Source: Oscillospiraceae bacterium
Lineage (GTDB): Bacteria; Bacillota_A; Clostridia; Oscillospirales; Oscillospiraceae
DNA: 17,802 bases
Direction: 5' to 3'
Assembly: GCA_017408725.1 (NCBI GenBank)
Contig: JAFQUA010000036.1
Coordinates: forward strand, 1-17,802
Below are positions 14,301-17,802 of the stretch, in pieces. The translations under genes were made by a program, and so were the position numbers. The notes under the pieces were generated by a model that worked only from the letters and a program-made list of their open reading frames with translations, was not told where the DNA came from and ran no database searches. The stretch's first letter is position 1. Each line of letters starts with the position of its first letter.

Positions 14301-14681
14301 GATGGTAATATAGTAGAACATCTTGTCCCACTTGGCGTAGAGCACCACATCCCCAGCTACTTCCTCGCCAATTATGGTTATGGGATCGTCGGTCAGTTCC
14401 TCGTTGTCATACCAGCCTGCAAACACATAGCCATAACGCACGATATCTGCCTTGCCGGGAAGCGTGGTTTGTGTTCCGGGAGTAAAGGTTTCCGGAACGG
14501 TACTGCCAGCTACAAAACCGCCTTCCTCGGGGCGCATATTCTTAATGTATGTAATTGCGTAACTTTCCGCGGTCTGCTGCTCCTGCTGCGGGTCTGTTTG
14601 CGTATCCACAGCAAACACCTGCGCCGGGATCAACAAAACGATACTGCACAGTACCAGCAGCATCGCGATCAATCGTTTCAT
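8361..14681 (-). CDS. Giant secreted repeat protein (2106 aa) with InlB B-repeats
   Basis: The start is placed at ATG 14679-14681 (MKRLIAMLLVLCSIVLL) behind AAAGGAG at 8 bases; upstream in-frame codons overlap the 67-aa gene. Signal peptide 1-24. Residues about 42-120 hold one Listeria-Bacteroides repeat (YGYVFAGWYDNEE, LYAKW). Residues 122-230 hold a diverged copy of the operon's shared domain (FYYITIPESVV ... YAGEYTDKLTFRTRF). Residues 231-300 hold a second repeat. Residues about 300-1160 form a long beta-rich core of unknown family. Residues 1165-1975 form an array with eight more GY-x-F-x-x-W units, interleaved in its first part with three modules of the type Y-x-V-x-HY-x-Q-D. A unique tail of about 130 residues follows, ending IIQVEFY. 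No wall anchor or membrane helix, few cysteines. Repeats of this type are common in adhesins; binding partner unknown. Confidence 0.92.
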   Translation of the reverse strand: MKRLIAMLLVLCSIVLLIPAQVFAVDTQTDPQQEQQTAESYAITYIKNMRPEEGGFVAGSTVPETFTPGTQTTLPGKADIVRYGYVFAGWYDNEELTDDPITIIGEEVAGDVVLYAKWDKMFYYITIPESVVMTDDNFSVGMTCEGFYTGDHVNVAVESENNWVLKNGNHEIPYKLSTQAESDKLESGDEIAVFTQSGAQTLYYDLEEEGKYAGEYTDKLTFRTRFVGAEHTLSFVTNGGSQVEALHLRAGSKMTGLPVPEKDDYVFIAWCYDEALTHMVDSEDVLLSDFTLYAKYQKVGELEQTEADVVASALDQSEDFSVTITTLQPMDAATVKSLITAKNLNEVESTDFITVTGSGTSFTVSGTGGFEPGASYKLTLNDNRLNFAGQDASVREYSFTIYKEEVQNVTVDDDMQYLPITDISNLTVNGKPASELSISVITVGPDGAKTEEGKYTVGTFTCTAKTFKVGDMVGVYEGQLNLDAIAVDDSISYIEITAVNGNDYTYRGASATDVLFTPDVLPIPESADTDGDAANNSITVPATVVDYSDEAYAQMNLDENTEIEPGDFVALYTGSLADGQISKYGKITAVSHLGDVYVIAYQIVSVEEMLATMDTYTSQDVDGEDLVSEEEKAALEESIEQQAIESGFAEEAAYYLAAAAISTDDFAQMAGRPISMEDVDFSALPMMASTMALNDAAMPADEGKVSVEDLEVKARIMTDLQHFEDLKGVRLVLEVSLKINVKTSENGKLEITLTGQFEQENRITINVDGEAVWEWAGIIPYIADYKVSASTDMYNFSGIGIDVSVLSKEDEETEKEWEDVEKFGKKIKEMLEKGKEPLGDYILSEDDASDSVAKTLGEKYAAMLEQESDWVTLFEKEIYEQKFRVVYVIEISVGANFVVGANLNLFLGADFWYENAKRYTFSLQIKGMDVTSDTITLVPEHYELSLCAMGTMGLRAGIQLELKVGLIATELASVGLSVDVGAYLRVWGYLYYRHQYTDGLGRETEFSGAMYLEFGIYLEIAFEAQVLVGTFSYNPTLYEKEWGLLSAGAINNYVDFTYAQHELEPVKLKRQNKTIALPDEIFTMYYMDMKEGLNDGEYFIDNCNIGEKFTIEITNDAFTFDPETKKITVTPKNGSEEENGEMIITYIADPLTFTVEPMQRKLQLHWDCYRDGYYIAFDSTGGSMVGTISGGYKDEIEKPADPVRQGYTFAGWYKDADLTESYEIPQTQPAEDIQLYAKWTPAMNTYKVEHYTQDLSGASYTLAATDTLEGMTEATVTGPVRDIAGFTAPSQQSIVVTADGNATIRYYYTRNTYTITFQPDNGKEAIQKDYLYGAPVTGPAVSKQGYDFQYWMGLPATMPAENRSYTAKWAEADNIPYRIEHYLQDADDDLYQLGLIEIGYGKTNSAVTATEHDFAHYALSGTLPEGVIEADGSLILKVYYDRAHYNLHFVTGQGTPCASAEYRHGATVPTPSTTMVGYGFAGWYLDETLTTPFDGVMPTQDTTLYAKWEAGMVNYTVNHYQQDILDDEYTLYKVEHLTAEADSQLTAALLPDYTGFTAPQLQTVSIAADGSTVVDYYYSRNSYTVQFVDAKSGTDTSVTGRYGAAITPPAPSRTGYTFEGWFEDAACTVPFENTIRKDITLTAKWTENSYTIYFFADSDATTGTGPAKQTVLFSEHTFMPENTFVKTGYTFLGWHYDKTATEPLYVPGKEVWMLNGKQDGVAIYYPIWKANTYTVTYAIDGANATGTAPASSTVTYDVNYTMAANTFTRPGYTFLGWSTAKDGTVDYTAGTPVKNLTATDGGSVTFYPIWKANTYTIKFQLYGTNAGGTTASMTMTYDNAANLTANGFTKTGYTFVGWSTTAGGSKVYTNAQSVSNLTTTSGGTVTLYPVWQANTYTVSYNANGGSGSMAATTHTYDQAANLRANAFSRSGGYIFWGWSTNPSASDPSYLNSASVTNLAASGNVTLYAIWLDTTYTYSNSGVVATVNDDDTTKLIYNMSDQVRVDKLKAMGLTKAKVTWSFTINELNDGYQDVNLSVCSNANHSVTNLWVETLNTGGVGKDSAAYSVVYYPTIDQASHHVHIEMKGSGSLEDDFECKNVIIQVEFY

Positions 14682-14686
14682 CCTTT

Positions 14687-14890
14687 TCACTCCTTTCTTT
14701 CTTCTTGTTCCACCGGGTAATAACAAGTTCCCTTTTCGGGTAGCTTGTCGTTGCGCAGGTCAAAGCCTGCATACTTGCAGAACCAACAAATGGGTTCTAT
14801 GGCAAGGAGGCTCTTTCTTCCTGCAAAACATGGGCAGGTTGTAACCCGGGTGATCTCCTGTCCGCTTTTGCTCAGGTTCTCTTTTTTCAT
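14687..14890 (-). CDS. 67-aa cysteine-rich small protein
   Basis: Starts with ATG at 14888-14890 behind AAGGTGA, nine bases after the stop of the upstream membrane protein, and stops five bases before the giant gene's start, whose ribosome site lies inside this frame. That packing argues for real, coupled translation. No signal peptide or membrane helix, so it is probably cytoplasmic, unlike its neighbours. Cysteines at 19, 21, 35, 38 and 56 (CPCF, CWFC and GTCYYP) suggest a small metal-binding or redox-active fold. The C terminus is charged (EQEERKE). I do not recognise a family. It could be a local chaperone, regulator or maturation factor for the secreted proteins, but nothing in the sequence decides this. 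Confidence 0.75.
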   Translation of the reverse strand: MKKENLSKSGQEITRVTTCPCFAGRKSLLAIEPICWFCKYAGFDLRNDKLPEKGTCYYPVEQEERKE

Positions 14891-14899
14891 GACTTCACC

Positions 14900-15445
14900 T
14901 TATTTCACGATCAAAACAGTTTCTACATTTGCTCCGTTCATTGCTGAACCATCTTCCAAAGAGGTGGTGGAAATTTTAATGGTTGCCTCATACTGGCCTG
15001 CAGAGAGTGCTCTTGCCATGGTGATCTCTGTGATTGCCTTGCCGGGAGGCACCAGCTTAGACTTATACAGGCTCTCGCCGGTCTCCTTCAGCACGATCTC
15101 AAATGTAAAGTAGCAGGGGTTGCCTTCGGGATTTAAGAGAGCTACATTTACTGTTTTTTGGTCTTTAGGGAGCGTAATGGAAGGATAGCCGGGAATCTTA
15201 ATGCCCACAGCGGGTGCATCGTCGGTCTTATCCGGCAAGGTCTGTCCGTTCCAATCACCAGCATTTTCGTCAATATCCAGTTCCCCCGTAGGCGTTACAA
15301 CAGGTCCCTGTGGTGCTCCACTGCCAAACCATGTGTTCCATCCAAGTGCCAATGTTACGACTCCCGCAATCAGCAACAACAAAACGACCAAAGCGATGAT
15401 TAGGGTCTTCTTGCTGATAACAATTTGTGCATCATTTTTGCTCAT
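14900..15445 (-). CDS. Membrane-anchored extracellular protein, first gene of the surface operon (181 aa)
   Basis: The start is at ATG 15443-15445 (MSKNDAQIVISKKTL), with GGAGG 8 bases upstream; an ATG five codons earlier overlaps that ribosome site and is rejected. Residues about 15-37 (LIIALVVLLLLIAGVVTLAL) are a single N-terminal membrane helix acting as a signal anchor, with basic residues before it. A proline/glycine-rich linker follows (GSGAPQGPVVTPTG). Residues about 80-180 form a compact extracellular beta domain (VGIKIPGYPSITLPKDQKTV, LLNPEGNPCYFTFEIVL, ISTTSLEDGSAMNGANVETV). It lacks the YTVTIP signature. As the first gene after the regulated promoter it may be the membrane-proximal base or receptor of the surface complex; this is inference from position. 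Confidence 0.85.
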   Translation of the reverse strand: MSKNDAQIVISKKTLIIALVVLLLLIAGVVTLALGWNTWFGSGAPQGPVVTPTGELDIDENAGDWNGQTLPDKTDDAPAVGIKIPGYPSITLPKDQKTVNVALLNPEGNPCYFTFEIVLKETGESLYKSKLVPPGKAITEITMARALSAGQYEATIKISTTSLEDGSAMNGANVETVLIVK

Positions 15446-15482
15446 AATATTTCCCTCCATGGAGTTATTTTTTCACACTGTA

Positions 15483-15548
15483 ATGATACAGCAAACGCCT
15501 GTCTTAAACGCAAAAATGTCGTGAAGTACCCCTTTTTTGTCGTGAAGT
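15483..15548 (-). promoter_or_regulatory. Regulated promoter of the surface operon with LytTR-type direct repeats
   Basis: Two identical 11-bp boxes (TGTCGTGAAGT on the plus strand, ACTTCACGACA on the minus strand) lie at 15517-15527 and 15538-15548, 21 bp from start to start, or two helical turns. AgrA/ComE/PlnC-type LytTR regulators bind direct repeats of about 9-10 bp with this spacing. On the minus strand a -10-like TATCAT lies at 15488-15483, 29 bases past the nearer box, with no good -35, as expected of an activated promoter. The LytTR regulator gene is encoded just upstream. The boxes are observed; the regulator pairing is inferred. A small inverted repeat CTGTA/TACAG (15478-15491) overlaps the -10. 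Confidence 0.6.
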
Positions 15549-15570
15549 TGTTAGCTGACCTCAAAATAAC

Positions 15571-15601
15571 AAAAATCCCTGCCGCGTAGGCAGGGATTTT
15601 T
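15571..15601 (-). terminator. Rho-independent terminator after the kinase gene
   Basis: A perfect 13-bp stem (AAAAATCCCTGCC/GGCAGGGATTTTT) with a 5-base loop. The second arm ends in five Ts on either strand, so it could work in both directions. It lies 17 bases past the kinase stop and separates the two-component pair from the promoter of the surface operon. Confidence 0.9.
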
Positions 15602-15617
15602 CAGTCTTGCTATTCAA

Positions 15618-16835
15618 TTACTCATCCATAATGACTGTACAGCTAAACATACCGTCAGATGCTGAAAAGCGGCAAGAGCCATTATGCTTTTCAGCAGTGG
15701 AGATAACGCTATGGACACCGATACCTTGTAAGTATTCCGGCATCTCCTCAAATTTTAAGGACTCACCGCAGGTATTCTCACAGGAGATTACCAACCGGCC
15801 AGACTTGTGTTTAATAGAAACCGTAATACTTGGGCTTTTCGCTTTGCTTTCCAACGCTCCGTGAAGAGCGTTTTCCAGAATGTTGGCAACCACAGTCACC
15901 AGAGCAGGCGATGGCACGGAAATATCCGGTTTTGCAGCTGCATGAATTTCCATCGTGATGTTCTGGCTTTCTGCTTTTTGATAAAAGACCTTCAAAACAT
16001 TATTGATGGTCTCGTTTTCGCAGAAGCGGCCCGTAGTCATCGCTTCAAGGCTTTCGCTCTGAAGTTTCAAATAATCAATAATCTTATTGTTTTCTCCGGT
16101 CTTTGCCAACACCATAAGTGCTTGATAATGAAAGCGCATATCGTGACGGTTTTGGCGCACAAGCTCCGCTTCTTTTGCCTGGGCATCCACCTGTGCTTGC
16201 AAAAGCTCGGTATGCAATGTTTTTTGCTTTTCGCGGGATAGCTCTTCGATGTTCTTCATGCTGTTGAATATGGCAATATAGGTAACGCAGAAAGCAACCA
16301 TCGTAAGCAAGAATACAATACTTTCTTCACGACTCATCGGCTGCATCATAGTAAACAAGGACTGTCCAACGATCAGCGCCCAAAAGCTGAGCACCACTCC
16401 ATAGAACTTACCCCAACCTTCACGGATATACATTGCCACTTTTTTAAAAGACGGCAACAACAACCGATACAGAATAATCTGCATAATTGCCATAAGAATA
16501 ATGGCGACTACGATCTTGACCGCCATACTGCTGACGGCATAATCCAACATGTTAAACAGAGTACTGAAACAGGTGTAGGTTGTGGCGTAACTGAAAAACA
16601 GAAAACCCTTTTCAACCGTACGACCTGTGGTAGTAATAAAAAACAAACCTAAGTGAAGCGCAAAGGAAATAAAGTAGTTCACAGGCGGCATATCCGGCGG
16701 TAGAACCAAAAAGACAACGCCGTAGATCAGCCAGATGGCGGCTGTGCTGATTTTATTAAAACGCGGCTTGGCAAAAAACAATGAGGCGCCTATATGGGAC
16801 AGCACAGTAAGTGTCAAAAAAAGAATATGTTGCAC
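15618..16835 (-). CDS. AgrC-like sensor histidine kinase (GHKL family, 405 aa)
   Basis: Autophosphorylating membrane sensor for the adjacent LytTR regulator. Start GTG at 16833-16835 with GGAGG 9 bases upstream and 13 bases after the regulator's stop. Residues 1-192 hold about seven hydrophobic segments (for example 31-48, 54-70, 107-127, 146-162, 172-191), the polytopic sensor of the AgrC/ComD class. A coiled linker (193-228) leads to the phosphoacceptor motif RQNRHDMRFHY with His231. The N-box is NILENAL (Asn322) and the G-box GIGVHS (371-376), the short ATPase layout of HPK10/GHKL kinases. The length is usual for the family. No peptide-signal gene (agrD-like) or processing protease (agrB-like) is in the window, so the signal it reads is unknown. 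Confidence 0.9.
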   Translation of the reverse strand: MQHILFLTLTVLSHIGASLFFAKPRFNKISTAAIWLIYGVVFLVLPPDMPPVNYFISFALHLGLFFITTTGRTVEKGFLFFSYATTYTCFSTLFNMLDYAVSSMAVKIVVAIILMAIMQIILYRLLLPSFKKVAMYIREGWGKFYGVVLSFWALIVGQSLFTMMQPMSREESIVFLLTMVAFCVTYIAIFNSMKNIEELSREKQKTLHTELLQAQVDAQAKEAELVRQNRHDMRFHYQALMVLAKTGENNKIIDYLKLQSESLEAMTTGRFCENETINNVLKVFYQKAESQNITMEIHAAAKPDISVPSPALVTVVANILENALHGALESKAKSPSITVSIKHKSGRLVISCENTCGESLKFEEMPEYLQGIGVHSVISTAEKHNGSCRFSASDGMFSCTVIMDE

Positions 16836-16848
16836 TTAAAAGCACCTC

Positions 16849-17562
16849 CTAATCGAAATAGTCAAAGAACGCTTTTCGCAAGCCTGCCAGCACCGTACGG
16901 GGCAGACTAAGCTGCACGCCATCTTTAAATACCGCACCATTCTGGCTTACTTTGCTTATGTGGTTGAGATTGACAATATGTGCTCTGCCGCAGCGGTAAA
17001 AACACTCAAACTCCGAAAGCTGTTTATAAAGCTCCGTGCCGGTGATGCGGACAAGCAACCTTTCTCCGTTTGCCAAATATAATCGCTGATATTTGTCTTC
17101 CGCCTCGCAGTACAGAATCTTGGATATGGAGATACTCCGGTATTCGTTATCCACTTTCAGAACAATGCTGTCATCTTTGTGGGAAGTGATGCTCTGCATT
17201 GCTTTGTCCATACCCACATAAAAATTATCCTTCGTATAGTGTTTCAGCAGATAATGGGTAGCATCTACGCCGAAGGCTTCCAGAGCGTGATCGGTGGAGG
17301 AGGTTAGGAAAATAACAGGACTTTTGACGCTGCGGCTACGAAGCTCTGTGGCAATACTCATACCCGTAATACCGGGCATATAGATATCCAGCAGATAAAT
17401 GTCGTATATAGTGCCTTCCTCGGTTGCATCGACAAGGTCTGAGGGAACGCCGAAAGTGTCCACTTGGTACGACACGCCTTTATCTTCCATATAAAGTTTC
17501 AGCATACGCTCCGCAGCATCCCGGAACTCTTTTTCGTCGTCACATATAGCAATTTTAAGCAC
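16849..17562 (-). CDS. LytTR-family response regulator (AgrA-like, 237 aa)
   Basis: DNA-binding partner of the kinase downstream. I place the start at GTG 17560-17562 because AGAAGGTGA lies just upstream and the protein then opens MLKIAICDDE like other regulators; an ATG eight codons earlier (17584-17586) lacks a ribosome site. Receiver domain 1-120: acidic pair Asp8/Asp9, phosphoacceptor Asp59 in IYLLDIYMPG, Thr87/Ser88 in FLTSSTD, and Lys107 in YLLKH. LytTR DNA-binding domain about 133-234 (VDNEYRSISISKILYCEAED, FYRCGRAHIVNLNHISKV, LSLPRTVLAGLRKAFFDYF). Its probable targets are the direct repeats at 15517-15548 ahead of the surface operon. Preceded by its own TATAAT promoter. Confidence 0.92.
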   Translation of the reverse strand: MLKIAICDDEKEFRDAAERMLKLYMEDKGVSYQVDTFGVPSDLVDATEEGTIYDIYLLDIYMPGITGMSIATELRSRSVKSPVIFLTSSTDHALEAFGVDATHYLLKHYTKDNFYVGMDKAMQSITSHKDDSIVLKVDNEYRSISISKILYCEAEDKYQRLYLANGERLLVRITGTELYKQLSEFECFYRCGRAHIVNLNHISKVSQNGAVFKDGVQLSLPRTVLAGLRKAFFDYFD

Positions 17563-17615
17563 TACGTCACCTTCTTTCCAACGCATTTGTGCGTGGGTAT
17601 AATTTCGTAAATTAC

Positions 17616-17621
17616 ATTATA
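17616..17621 (-). promoter_or_regulatory. -10 element of the regulator-kinase operon
   Basis: The minus strand reads TATAAT here in an AT-rich stretch, about 54 bases before the GTG start. The -35 position (TAGAAA with a 17-base spacer) is weak. A perfect TTGACA further upstream is too far away to serve this -10. The rest of the upstream region to 17802 holds no gene that I can support. Confidence 0.5.
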
Positions 17622-17802
17622 TCATAAATTCTTTCAAATTTCTACGTGTTTTGATGATTTCGTATGTGTCAAGTAAATATTGGCAAGATTCTATTTGGGG
17701 AATTTTGGGGGTTATGTGTTAAGTCTGTGAGTTAGTTGTCAGTGCGGCAGCGGCATACAAGGAAAAATAGGGTATGCTTCGCCTGACATAGTCGCATCCA
17801 AC

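Noticed and set aside
17640..17802. C-terminal end of a gene entering from the right edge
   Set aside because: A short open stretch on the minus strand stops near 17720, but 27 codons without recognisable features are not enough to support a gene.

Overview
All supported genes lie on the minus strand, so the biological order runs from high to low coordinates. Strong AGGAGG-type ribosome binding sites, MKK(L/I)-type signal peptides ending in AFA, a PxTG-type wall-sorting signal, an AgrA/AgrC-like two-component pair and Listeria-Bacteroides (InlB B) repeats point to a Gram-positive gut Clostridia-type bacterium (Bacillota). I cannot fix the genus from the sequence.

Layout by transcription: (1) 17562-15618 is a LytTR response regulator and a polytopic GHKL histidine kinase, closed by a strong terminator at 15571-15601. 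(2) A promoter region at 15483-15548 carries two identical TGTCGTGAAGT boxes 21 bp apart, the geometry expected of a LytTR operator. (3) 15445-2691 is one long, tightly packed operon of ten genes: a membrane-anchored extracellular protein, a 67-aa cysteine-rich protein, a 2106-aa secreted repeat protein, six smaller secreted proteins, and a final wall-anchored protein. It ends at the terminator at 2634-2672. Seven of the products share a domain that opens with YTVTIP and closes with Y-x-G-x-Y-x-x-TVTF. Only the last product has a wall anchor. I infer a two-component-controlled cell-surface complex built from paralogous secreted subunits, comparable in logic to the Csc/WxL complexes of other Bacillota, but I cannot name the family.

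The most striking product of this operon is the 296-aa protein at 4544-5434. Directly after its signal peptide it carries a recognisable ubiquitin fold sequence (starting MQIF, with ITLEVEP, LIFA, KQLEDG and STLRLV), without the RGG conjugation tail. The ubiquitin stretch is about 41% GC against about 57% in the rest of the same gene.

(4) 2492-1475 is gene-poor and holds a truncated XRE regulator remnant and three diverged ~90-bp repeats. (5) 1374-1 is a small mobile-replicon-like module: a structured leader with a terminator hairpin, a 30-codon small ORF with a near-perfect ribosome binding site, an XRE-type regulator, a 103-aa protein with a palindromic operator at its promoter, and then a perfect 13-bp stem-loop whose loop presents TAGTATTAC. 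That is the nonanucleotide of CRESS-DNA virus/plasmid replication origins. Two tandem hexamers follow, and then the first codons of a gene running off the window. This looks like the replication origin and Rep gene start of an integrated or episomal CRESS-type (pCRESS-like) rolling-circle replicon.
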